A DNA stretch of 64,000 nt from contig JARHVA010000122.1 of the NCBI GenBank assembly GCA_037957365.1, positions 1,437,001-1,501,000 of the forward strand, given 5' to 3'. The translations under genes were made by a program, and so were the position numbers. The DNA is from Torreya grandis. Taxonomy: Eukaryota > Streptophyta > Pinopsida > Cupressales > Taxaceae. Within the stretch, counting starts at the first letter, position 1, and every line of letters starts with the position of its first letter. Under the pieces are notes generated by a model. It did no database searches. It worked only from the letters and a program-made list of their open reading frames with translations, and was not told the origin of the DNA. Shown in pieces: positions 13,170-22,271 of this stretch.

Positions 13170-13950
13170 AGATCTTTTTCATTTTATAAAAGCAAAACTC
13201 TGCCCAAATTGAAAGGTGAATACTGAGACTTTGAGCTCAGATTGTTGTTCATATTATTTTATTTAAATGAGAAAGCAAGTTTTGCAGACTTTGTGTTGTT
13301 ATAGCTTGTGCCATTTTAGGAGATTGTTCTTATGTCTATCTTCTATATGCATTCTTGTTTATTTAATTTAACAAGCAGAGCTAGTGGAGGTAATCCAGAA
13401 GATGTCCTGAAGTCAGTTACTTTTAGACTTTGTGTTGTTATAGTTGTCTTCAATGTGTGTTTTTAGTTTCTTTCTATGTAGAGGATTCTAGGATTACTTT
13501 GTGCCCCCATTATCCTTTGTGTTTCACTCTTTGGGCTGTTTAGGTGTAGACTTTGTGTTACACTTCATCCTGCTGGTTACTACGCCTGTGTTACTAGTTT
13601 CTTGTCACTACCTGAAAGAACTCCTGTTGTTCCCTACAAGATCACTTCTAAAAGAAGAGAAGTGCCTTTTGTGTTTTCACCAAGATTTTCTCCTCTATTT
13701 GTTAATATCATCTCTAAATAAAGAGAGATGGATGGCATTATTCTACCCCTAAGTGTTATTTTATGCTTATAGTTATAATATATAGCCACTCATATTTAAC
13801 AGGGAACCCCCCTTGATGAGAGGATGGATTTGTCCCCTCTTGATGTAGTAAACCTACACATTTGGCTGACCAATCTCCCTTGTTGTGGTTAATAAGACCT
13901 GTTTTGCTCATTAGTTAGCTGATTGACAAAATATTCACCCAACAACATTT

Positions 13951-13968
13951 TGGCGACTCCACTGGGGA
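13951..13968 (+). other. Primer-binding site of element A
   Basis: TGGCGACTCCACTGGGGA lies six bases after the LTR end. It starts with the TGG expected opposite a tRNA CCA end, and its position is right for minus-strand priming. I do not assign the tRNA. A second, similar copy lies 133 bases downstream. Confidence 0.7.
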
Positions 13969-14215
13969 CATCGACGAGTAGTTTCTACCCTTATCCATTA
14001 TATACTCTAGTGACTCTGCTATGTGTCTTACCCATTATCATTATATCCTTACCACTTTCCTCTAGCTCTATGCTAACAATTTTTGGTGACTCCGCTGGGG
14101 ACACAGTAATCTTGCGCAATGAGAAGCCTCAAGCTTCAGATTGAAGTATCACTTGTGTCTTACCCATTATCATTATAGCCTTACCATCTTCCTCCACCCA
14201 TATTTGTTATCCCCC
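13951..14215 (+). repeat. Tandem duplication of the PBS and leader, period ~132 bp
   Basis: TGGCGACTCCACTGGGGACA at 13951 recurs as TGGTGACTCCGCTGGGGACA at 14084. TGTGTCTTACCCATTATCAT at 14022 recurs at 14154, followed in both by TATA[TG]CCTTACCA. The leader and its PBS have therefore been duplicated in tandem. Only the first copy is adjacent to the LTR. Confidence 0.85.
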
Positions 14216-14261
14216 TTTTCCATAATCAAATCATGGAAGTTTAAGGCCCCTGGGGTAACTC

Positions 14262-15000
14262 ATTCGGCCCACTCAATCTTACTTCACCTCTGCATGAGCT
14301 ACCACGTAATTCAAGGAAGAATTTCCCCAAATTCTTTGGTGATGGGAGATTTCATCCTGATGAACACATTGTATCTTTTAACATAGCCTGTGGCATGATA
14401 GGTGTGGGATACGAAGACATAGCAGTCAGGCTACTCATGGAGACACTACAAGGTGTTACTACAGACTGGTTCTACCATTTACAGGCTCGATCAGTCACTG
14501 ATTGGGACACTCTTAAAGCTAAATTTGAAGCAAGGTTCAAGCCTACAGAAGATGCACATGTCTTGTTGGCCCAACTCACATAGATGAAGAAGGAACCTCA
14601 TGAACCTATGAGGGATTTCATAGCAAAGTTTGACAAGATCAGGAATAGGATTCCTATCATTGCTTAGCCAACACCTGAAAACCTTAAATGCTTCTTCATC
14701 AACTCACAGCTACCTAAAGTGAGTTTTTTGCTGAGATGTGCTGGTCACATAGACCTTGTTTCTGCTCCAAACTTGGATACTAAGGTGGAAGATGACCTTA
14801 TCTTGGCAGGAAAGATAAGGGGAGATCCGAACAGAGGTAAATCTTCCTCATCTTATGAGTATCCATCTATAGGCACCATTGATCAAATGGTGCAAAAGTT
14901 GGAAAATGAACTGCTAGTCTTGAAAAAGCAAATGGCACAAGGTATGTCTTCTACTCCTTCATACAGAGATGTACCAAGGAGGACATTCCCCAATTAGGCA
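14262..15000 (+). pseudogene. Element A gag, disabled by stops
   Basis: A single frame runs through this region with stops at 14581 (TAG), 14665 (TAG) and 14995 (TAG). The product has the layout of a plant Ty3/gypsy capsid: a start resembling PKFFGDGRFHPDEHI, then MIGVGYEDIAVRLLMETLQG, the capsid hallmark DWFYHL, FEARFKP, and a C-terminal part with ENLKCFFI and a Gln/Lys-rich coiled segment (MVQKLENELLVLKKQMAQ). It would package element RNA in cytoplasmic particles. All three stops replace positions where Gln codons (CAG) would fit. There is no intact zinc knuckle that I can see before 15000. Confidence 0.8.
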
Positions 15001-15622
15001 TACCAAGGCAATGCTACCAGGAATCAAGGGCAACCAAATCATCTTCCTCCCCCATAGAGGAATCTTGCCCTTGAAGCACCTCTAACCAACTCACTAGTTG
15101 GATATCTAGAAATAGAACATGATTTCTCTTTTTGACTTGAGTTTGATCAATAAAATGATGTTGATCTCTTTGTAGTAGGCTAAGAAGAATCAGCTAGCGA
15201 CTCCAACATTGCTTTCCTAAATTACCAGGATGAATCTAGAAGTGAAGGTAAAGCAGTTGAGGGATCATATGTTGTGTTCACCCAGTCCAAGAATCAATCA
15301 GCCCAGCAAGCTGATAAAGAGAAGACAGAGGAGTGACCTTAACCAGTAGTTTCAATTGCTAAGCGGGGAACCACTCTACCTTTCTAGCCAAAGGACCTGG
15401 TGGTTGCTAAAAAAGTAAGTACCCCAAACATTTTTACACCTTCAACCTCAACTTCACAGATCAATCCTTCCCCACTAAAAACCAAAAGTATGAACTAACT
15501 TTCCCTATTCCTAGTCCATTTCAGTCATTTTACATAGTCAAAAATGTCAAGAAATCCAAAATTCAAATGATTGAATTTGAATTCCTGCAAGCCAACCCTA
15601 AGCAATTTGACAGGTTGGTTGA
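15001..15622 (+). pseudogene. Element A gag-protease connecting region, degraded
   Basis: This stretch continues the pol direction but is broken by several stops in each frame. A fragment near 15110-15250 is acidic and Asp/Glu-rich, and 15290-15340 is Lys/Glu-rich. No motif is recognisable. It lies where the nucleocapsid and linker would be in related elements. Confidence 0.4.
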
Positions 15623-16150
15623 GTGTGTGAAGAATCAAGTCATCCTTGCAGGACAAGATGTAAGAAGGTAACTCATGATCCCCCAAGGAACATGCCCATC
15701 CTGAACAATCTTGTCATTACTCCTCCTGTTGCCCATGGGAAAATAGAACATTTCTATGTTTTCCTGTTGATAAACGGTCACAAGCTGAGCAATTACATCA
15801 TTGATTTTGGAGCTTCTGACAATGTCATGCCTATAAAAGTGGTAGAATATATTGGTATCACACTAACCAAGACATTTGAGAGATATTTCTCCATGGAGAA
15901 CAAGCAAGTACCACTACTGGGGCAAATCAAGGATGCCCAATTTGCATTTGCAGCCTTTCTAGACAAAAGAATCAAGATGACTGTCCTGGTGGCTGACGTC
16001 CCAACATCATATGGCATCCTTCTTGGGTAGAATTTCTGCAAGGATGTTGGTGGAAAACTAAGCATGGACCTATCTGAGGCAAGGATTCCTGTCAAAGGCA
16101 TCATGAATAGGCTACTCCCTAAAAAAGAGGCAAAATATGTGGTCACCTAA
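15623..16150 (+). pseudogene. Element A aspartic protease, active site altered
   Basis: The frame gives FYVFLLINGHKLSNYIID followed by FGAS, where retropepsins have D-S-G-A/T-S. The catalytic Asp is kept, but the next Ser is Phe (TTT, one C-to-T step from TCT). Further on, VLVADVPTSYGILLG is followed by a TAG stop at 16028-16030 and then NFCKDVGGKLSMDLSEARIP in the same frame. Element C's protease has the matching VVADVPP and RDFTSKIGG, which supports a common lineage. The enzyme would have cut the Gag-Pol precursor. Antisense open frames here are shadows. Confidence 0.8.
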
Positions 16151-16207
16151 ACATAAGCCCCTACAGCTCAAATTCTATTTGAGTCTTCAGGCAGGGGTAA
16201 TTAATTC

Positions 16208-16918
16208 TTGACCACAGAGGATGTTCATGATTCTATAGATGAAAGTCCTGTAGCTGACAATCTAGGAATTGATTTAAACAAGACATTAAAAGAATTGGTA
16301 GGGCACAATACAGATGAAAAATGTGCTTCCATTTCTAATAAAGAGAAATCTGATAGAAGATCAATTTTTGATGATGTTTGGATCTTAGAATTCGATGGCA
16401 GCAATTCTTCTACTAATGTTGGAGCTGGGATTGGTTTGATCTCTCCTCAAGGAGATATTTCTCCTTCTTCATGCAAGTTGCAATCCATCACTGCCAACAA
16501 CACTGCCGAGTACGGATCATTGATGCTCAAATTGAAGGCTACTCAAGATGAAGATGTCAAACTCCTTCAAGCCAAAGGAGATGCTAAGATGATGGTTTGT
16601 CAGGTGTTTAATGCTGACAATCAAATCATGTGCTAGACTAAACCAAAAGAACAACAAGCTATGGTGGTGTACCATACTGCTATGCACCAAAGTCAGGATG
16701 AGGAACTCTTCACCAAGAGAGCAAAGATTTATGGTTTTCAGATTAAAGACCACGTCTTGCCATGGGGCAAGAAGAGAGAACCAAAGGAGTGCACAAAAAA
16801 TGTGATTCCTGGAGGAGAGTTCCATTCGCCCATCACCAATTTTGGGGACAAAATAGTTTCTTACTGGTTCATCAGGATAGAACACCATTTTCACTATCTC
16901 ACAATGGGCAACATCTGA
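16208..16918 (+). pseudogene. Element A RNase H-like domain
   Basis: One frame with a single TAG at 16634-16636. It begins near 16375 with WILEFDGSNSSTNVGAGIGL, then NNTAEYGSLMLKLKA, then AKGDAKMMVCQV. These match the first three catalytic blocks of RNase H (D in FDGS, E in AEY, D in GDA). The style is that of the additional RNase H known from plant Tat elements. A C-terminal tail of about 90 residues past the stop has no recognised motif. The domain follows protease directly with no RT between them or after it, as expected if RT, RNase H and integrase were deleted from a C-like element. Confidence 0.75.
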
Positions 16919-17144
16919 AGCACTTCAATCTTTGAAGTATCAGATAAGTTCACCTGTACATACGTATATTTGTATAGTCTTTTTTTCTATTGTGTGTTGT
17001 TCATTTTCATTTTTGGTACCTTTCTTTTTTTGGCTTGCATGACTCCATAGCCCAATGGCATACTTCAAGGCACTAGAGATTCTGGTTTCTACTCCCCTCA
17101 ACTATTCCAAGTTTTCAACTGAAAGAAGTTTCCAAACTAGAGAT
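16919..17144 (+). other. Element A 3' untranslated region
   Basis: Non-coding sequence between the RNase H tail and the 3' LTR. A purine-rich GAAAGAAG at about 17121-17128 and CTAGAGAT just before the LTR are weak polypurine-tract candidates. Confidence 0.4.
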
Positions 17145-17299
17145 AGTTGTTCCCAAAATCTGTCACTCATTTTGGGACAATATATGAACTATTTTGGTTC
17201 AACAGACCAAAATCCTCTCTTCCCTTTTCAAAATTTGTTCATAACATTCAAATTCTGCATTATTCAAGCTTTTTCAAATTTCTACAAACTCTGTAGGCT

Positions 17300-18760
17300 T
17301 GAAATTAGCGGGTTCAATAGGTTAAATGGCTTTAATAGGTAAATTCTCTCTAAGGAGCAAGTATTCTCGCACTTAGGCAATTTCAGGATCAGTTCAACAC
17401 CTTAGTTTAATCAAAAATGTTCATCAGCAATATTCTAAGCAAGGATTGAACCACTGAACCTTGAACCATTTTGGTTCAACAGGTTCAACGGGTTCAAAGG
17501 TTCAATGTCATCAGCAAGCTTAAAGACTTAAGCACTTTGAAAAAAGTTCATCAAGTTCAAACACTTCAAGGTTCAACGGCTTCAAGACACTTAGCGAAAA
17601 GAAGAAGGCTTGAACCGTTGAACCATTTTGGTTCAAAGGTTCAATGGGTTCAATGGTTCAACAGGTTCAATGTGTGGTTGGTTCAAGCAGTCAAAAGACT
17701 TAGCCAAAACAAAGAGATTGAACCGATTAAACCAAAGTTGGTTCAATCGGTAGGTTCAAGGGACTGCCCCAAAGCCAAAAGGAACAAGTGCCCTTGCAGA
17801 GGGCAGTGAGCAAAAGCGGACAAAGTTGGAATTCCTTCAAAAAAATTACTAAGGCCAAAAGAGAAGATTTCCCTCAAACTTTTTGTCTGAGGAAATGACT
17901 AAGTGAAGGAACCGTTGGAATTCCTTCGGGAAGATTTTCATCAAAAAAATTGATAAGGCAAAGGTGAATTCTTTCTGACAAAATGTCTGAAGGAATTCCT
18001 TTGGACTAAAGCCCAAAAGCAAAAACTTGGTGCAAAACTGACTAAAGCAAGCCAAGGAAAGATTTCCTTCAGACAAATTATCCGAAGGAATTCCTTCGGA
18101 CATTTTGTCTAAAGGAAATCAAGGATAAAGTCTGCCAAAGAAACAAAAGTCCGCTGAAGAAACAAAAGTCCCCCAAAGAAACAAAAGTCCACCGAAGGAA
18201 TTAAAGCTCGAAGGCCACTCGAAAGATCTTGAAGGGTAGGTACCCTTGCGAAGGGATCTAAGCACCAAGAAAAAGGACCTTTCCCAAAGCCCGAAGGGAC
18301 ACCTTCCCTTCGAGATGTTCCAAAGTCTGGATAAAGATGCAGAAAAGAGCTTCCAAAGACTTAGCCAAAAAAGGGCTACAAAGAATGAACCATTGAACCG
18401 TTGAACCTTGAACCAAAAGGTTCAATGAGTTCAAAGGTTCAACCAGTTCGATGAAGATCAAGGGACTTAGAAAGATAAAGAAAGCAATGGGACAAATGAT
18501 GAACCAATGAACCAATTGAACCTTGAATCGAAAGAGTTCAAAGTTTAATGGTTCACAGGTTCAATAGTTCAAAGGAAGATCCAGACAAAAGGAAAGGAAC
18601 AAATGGAAGATTCCAAAGACGGTTCAAAGGGATAGTTCAAGCAAAGAACAAGGAAGCGATTGAACTAGGGAGCTGAAAAAGATCATCTAATTCATTGAAC
18701 CAATGAACTGATGAACTTTCACAGGTTCAAAGGTTCATGGTTCAACATGGTTCAAACAAC
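17300..18760. repeat. GGTTCAA / TTGAACC word cluster in the 3' LTR of A
   Basis: The counterpart of the cluster in the 5' LTR. Several runs have gained or lost a word relative to the 5' copy (compare 17450-17500 with 11295-11360), as expected of a slippage-prone array. Confidence 0.8.
17788..17805. repeat. 18-base hairpin sequence shared with element C LTRs
   Basis: GTGCCCTTGCAGAGGGCA contains the stem GCCCT/AGGGC around a TGCAG loop. Exactly the same 18 bases occur on the minus (sense) strand of both element C LTRs, at 43959-43976 and 52350-52367. The 5' LTR of A has a one-base variant near 11702. Confidence 0.8.
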
Positions 18761-19259
18761 CAGTAGCCATTGATGGCCCCACGGATGTCAATTTTAAGGT
18801 AATGGAATATCTGTTAGTTTTTTAATATGGCATGGAACTTGAAGAATAAACAAAGTGACCAGCTGAAAAGAGAGCCTGAGAGCTCAAATTGCTACAAAGA
18901 AGAGAGAACAATATAAAAGGATCATAAATATCTTCAAGGGAGTTATTTCTAGTAGGTGAAACAGTGGATCAAGTGGTCATCTGAGCACACCAAATCAAGG
19001 ATGCGGCCTATTTTTCTTCCATGAAGTAATGGAAAATTGAATAGCTGTGCAAACATCAGAAAAAGGACCAAATAACTCATGCTAAGGAAGAGACATATAA
19101 GATGGATGGGCACACCATAGTCAAGGGAATGCACTATTCCAAGCATCGCCCTCTAGACAGAACTGAAAATGCATTCAAGGCATTGACTCCAGCATGGGCC
19201 ATCCCATGGAAAAGAGCACCAAGCCTTGCTTGGCTGCTATACATTATAATTTCTCTCAT

Positions 19260-19269
19260 TATATAAAAG
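19260..19269 (+). promoter_or_regulatory. TATA-like box in the 3' LTR of A
   Basis: TATATAAAAG followed by GGGAG in an otherwise mixed stretch, about 790 bases before the LTR end. It is a plausible RNA polymerase II promoter core for the element. Prediction only. Confidence 0.4.
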
Positions 19270-20047
19270 GGAGATATTTTTCATTTTACATAAGCAAAAC
19301 TCTGCCCAAATTGAAAGGAGAATACTGAGACTTTGAGCTCAGATTGTTGTTCATGTTATTTTATCTGAATGAGAAAGCAAGTTATTTGTAGAATTTGTGT
19401 TGTTATAGCTTGTGCCATTTTAGGAGATTATTATTATGTCTATCTTCTAGATGCATCTTGTTATTTAATTTAACAAGCAGAGCTAGTGGAGGTAATCTAG
19501 AAGATGTCCTGAAGTCAGTTACTTTCAGACTTTGTGCTATTATAGTTGTCTTCAGTGTGTGTTTTTAGTTTCTTTCTGTGTAGAGGATTCTAAGATGACT
19601 TTATACCCCTATTATCCTTTGTGTTCCAATCTTTGGGTAGTTGAGGTGTAGACTTTGTGTTACACTTCATCCTATTGGTTATTGTGCCTGTGTTACTAGT
19701 TTCTTGTCACTACCTGAAAGAACTCATGATGTTCCCTGCAATATCACTTTTGAAAGAAGAGAAGTGCCTTCAGTGTTTTCATTAGGATTTTTTCCTCTAT
19801 TTGTTAACATCATCTCTAAAAAAAGAGAGATGGATGGCATTATTCTACCCCTGAGTATTATTTTATGCTTATAGTTATAGTATATAGCCCCTCATATTTA
19901 ACAGAGAACCTCCCCTTGATGAGAGGAGAGATTTGTCCCCTCTTGATGTAGTAAACCTGCACATTTGGCTGACTAATCTCCATTGTTGTGGTTGATAAGA
20001 CCTATTTTGCTCATCAGTTAGCTGATTGACAAAATATTCACCCAACA

Positions 20048-20052
20048 GGTTG
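20048..20052. repeat. Right target-site duplication of element A
   Basis: GGTTG, identical to 10990-10994. Confidence 0.9.
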
Positions 20053-20545
20053 GATCTGCACAATGTACAAACACATTAAGGAAAACAAGAGCTAGCTCAT
20101 TTAGCTTATAAACCATATCGTCATGCTCCAAAGGTATGTTTTCTAACCCTTATATAATGCTAGCATGTTTATCATGTTTTCCACTCTCATAATGAGCTCT
20201 CAAAATCTCTATGTCATCTACCTCTAAGACTATCTTCTCCTTAATCACATCTCTATTTTCAAAAAAAAATCATATCAAGACCTTCTAAATTATCTCTTTG
20301 TGTGCACTTACTTGGACAACCTATACATCTAATGCTTCCACCATGGAAACATGAAAATATACTTGACTTCTATTTTCCTCTATCTACAACTCTACATAGT
20401 TTCCACTTTCCTTCAACTATATCACATCTATCTTCTCCTTCATGAAAACTTATTCCTCTATGGATTGCTCATAACTTTCTTGATCCTTATTATTTTTAAA
20501 ATTATCTTTAGCTTATTCACAACCAATCTCTTCTTTATTTATCAA
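20053..20545 (-). pseudogene. Element B sequence downstream of protease, unrecognised
   Basis: On the minus strand this follows the protease remnant. It is broken by stops in every frame, but about 20053-20300 gives long open stretches in one frame that continue into 10807-10994. I see no RT motifs (no VPKKDG-type, F-x-D-D or YxDD block). It is Lys/Glu-rich. What it encoded is unknown. Confidence 0.4.
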
Positions 20546-20950
20546 CTACAAGAAATTTTTTCCACCTACTATCAGTACCTTAGTATTAATTTCAGTCACT
20601 TCATTACCATCCTTCAATGGTGTCAAGGTATGCTTTTTACCATATTTCTCTAATGTATAAGTGTTACTCTTTTTATCATGTATAACCCTCCTATAAAATT
20701 TCCATGTTCTACCCAAAAACATGTGGCAAACATCCATAGGCATGATATCACAAAGTACTTCATCCTTATAGCTACCAATCTAAAAATCAACTTTTCATTG
20801 CTCACTAGCTAGTATTTGATATTTTTTTGGGAGCTAAGATACTTTTTATGGTGGAGGATGTATTCATATTCTCAAACCTAGTTTTTCAAATATTTATGAA
20901 TAAACCAAGTTGTCTATACTATCACTATCAATGATAACTTTACAATACTT
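20546..20950 (-). pseudogene. Element B aspartic protease and linker
   Basis: On the minus strand a broken frame gives IIDSDSIDNLVYS, where retropepsins have I-D-S-G-[AS]: the catalytic Asp and Ser remain, but Gly is Asp. Further on, IGSYKDEVLCDIMPMD, CHMFLGRTWKF and SNTYTLEKYGKKHTL are the conserved end of protease and linker to RT in many plant Ty3/gypsy elements. The segment 20546-20743 is still open. Element D carries the same blocks at 56700-56880. The frame differs from gag by a frameshift. Confidence 0.8.
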
Positions 20951-21068
20951 ACCTTTTGATTTGCATGTAGTCTTGAATAAGGTCTTCCTTTAGAGTGGTT
21001 CTTTCAATTCTTTGTTTGGCTTTAGTAGTACTCTCTTAATCAATAAATATTCTCTCACTTCAAGTTCT

Positions 21069-21980
21069 TCAATGTGTGATGGTGATCCTACACTTTATTA
21101 TCATCTTAAACAACTTAATTATTGCCTTCAATTCTTGAATGGCTTGTTTGTGGATTCTAAACACATTTACATGACCTATGGCTAGCATACCTATTACATT
21201 AGAAACATTTTTCCTAAAATCATTCTCCTTTGCCTCTTGTATATGGCCTTCTTCCTCTATATGAATAGCCACCTCTTATACTATTATCTTGACCTTGAGA
21301 GAATTGTTTGCTTCTTTATTATGAACCTGTAACTAACTTATACCACGTTATTGTCCTCTAGCTCTAAATTTTTTACCTCCTCTAGATTATTGAGTTCATC
21401 TTCTAGCCAACTTCTCTTCTATCTTGAGAGCAAACTGATAAGCCTCTTCCACTAATCTTGGAGATAACAAACTGATTTCACCCTAAATATTAAACTTCAA
21501 AGAATTGATTTACTTTAATATTTTCTCAACATCTTCTTCTACATGACCAACTCTGATTGTAAGCTTGTAGAATAATCCAGTGTAATCCTTTACACTCATG
21601 TCTTTCTACTTAAATTTTTGGAGTTTCTTGAACAATTATTTCTAGTAGTCTATAGGCATTAATTTTGATTTGAGTTTTACTACCATTCTATCCCATGATT
21701 TAATTTTCTCTTTATTTCTTTTATTTCTTTCCTCTTGGGCACTATCCCACCAAAGAGATGCATGTCCCTTCAACCTTATATAAGTAAACTTAACCTTATT
21801 ATATTCAATTATTCCTTCAAAATCAAAGTATTTTTCCATTACAACTATTTAATCTACTAATTCTTCAATATTTATACTACCTCCATATACTAGAACCTCC
21901 AATTTAAGTTTGGAACCTATTCCTATGACTGCTTTCAAGAGTCTTTCTTCTATTGCATCATCCTCTTCTTCTTTTATAAC
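21069..21980 (-). pseudogene. Element B gag, disabled
   Basis: Two open pieces (21642-21839 and 21069-21272) are in the same frame with stops between them. The product includes YFDFEGIIEYNKVKFTYIRL, KGHASLWWDSAQEERNKR and WDRMVVKLKSKLMP, the classic Ty3/gypsy capsid signature (WW and a PxDY end). It continues with a QxDMSVxDYT-like segment and an EEAYQFALKIEEKLARR-like helix. A degraded zinc-knuckle region lies at about 21130-21220, with most Cys lost. It would have formed the element's capsid. The start codon is not identifiable. Confidence 0.85.
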
Positions 21981-22254
21981 CTCTTCTTGTGGTTATTCCT
22001 CTCTTTCAATCGCATCACCTATTATCACATCTCTTATTTGAGTATTTTATATTATTTCTAAATATGCCTAAATTTTTTTTATCTCTTCTAGCAATCATCT
22101 CTTGGTTGTCTTCTTAAACCTTCTCTAACACCACCTTTGGCTGCTCCTCTAAGTGCTATTTTATACTTATAGCAATTTTGTCTTTCAAAACTTGATATTC
22201 ACTCATTAAATTAAATATTTCTTTTTAGATCATGTTGAAATAGAACCAAATGTT

Positions 22255-22266
22255 GCTCTGATACCA
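22255..22266 (-). other. Primer-binding site of element B (initiator-Met type)
   Basis: The minus strand reads TGGTATCAGAGC, the standard sequence complementary to the 3' end of plant initiator-Met tRNA, five bases downstream of the 5' LTR. This fixes the element's orientation. Confidence 0.95.
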
Positions 22267-22271
22267 AAAAT

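Larger units (their letters stand above)
10995..13944 (+). repeat. 5' LTR of element A
   Basis: This 2,950-base block pairs with 17145-20047 over its full length. It starts TGTTGTTCCC and ends CACCCAACA. It contains a long region crowded with GGTTCAA and TTGAACC words (about 11160-12660), several TTCCTTCAGACAAA...TCTGAAGGAA hairpins (about 11880-12020), and a promoter-like part near 13150-13250. AATAAA at 13717-13722 could serve as a poly(A) signal; the 3' LTR has AAAAAA at the same place. Open frames inside it, such as 13501-13752, are not genes. Confidence 0.9.
10995..20047 (+). mobile_element. Element A: non-autonomous Tat-like Ty3/gypsy element (gag, protease, RNase H)
   Basis: Two ~2.9 kb LTRs (10995-13944 and 17145-20047) flank about 3.2 kb of internal sequence, and the whole is bracketed by an exact 5-bp duplication. 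The 5' LTR has complementary ends TGTTG and CAACA. The interior runs PBS, gag, protease, then an RNase H-like domain, and reaches the 3' LTR about 230 bases later. RT and integrase are absent. LTRs make up nearly two thirds of the element. Every coding part carries stops, so this copy is dead. It is nested inside element B in opposite orientation. The domain order and LTR hairpins link it to element C. About 8% LTR difference in the first ~205 aligned bases shows that the insertion is not recent. Confidence 0.9.
17145..20047 (+). repeat. 3' LTR of element A
   Basis: A 2,903-base partner of the 5' LTR. Its first base is A where the 5' copy has T; otherwise it starts GTTGTTCCCAAAATC and ends CACCCAACA followed by GGTTG. 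Sixteen differences were counted in the first ~205 aligned bases. It holds the same GGTTCAA/TTGAACC region, the GTGCCCTTGCAGAGGGCA hairpin at 17788-17805 and the intact TATA-like box. Confidence 0.9.

Noticed and set aside
15793..16146. 117-codon minus-strand frame
   Set aside because: Antisense shadow of element A's protease.
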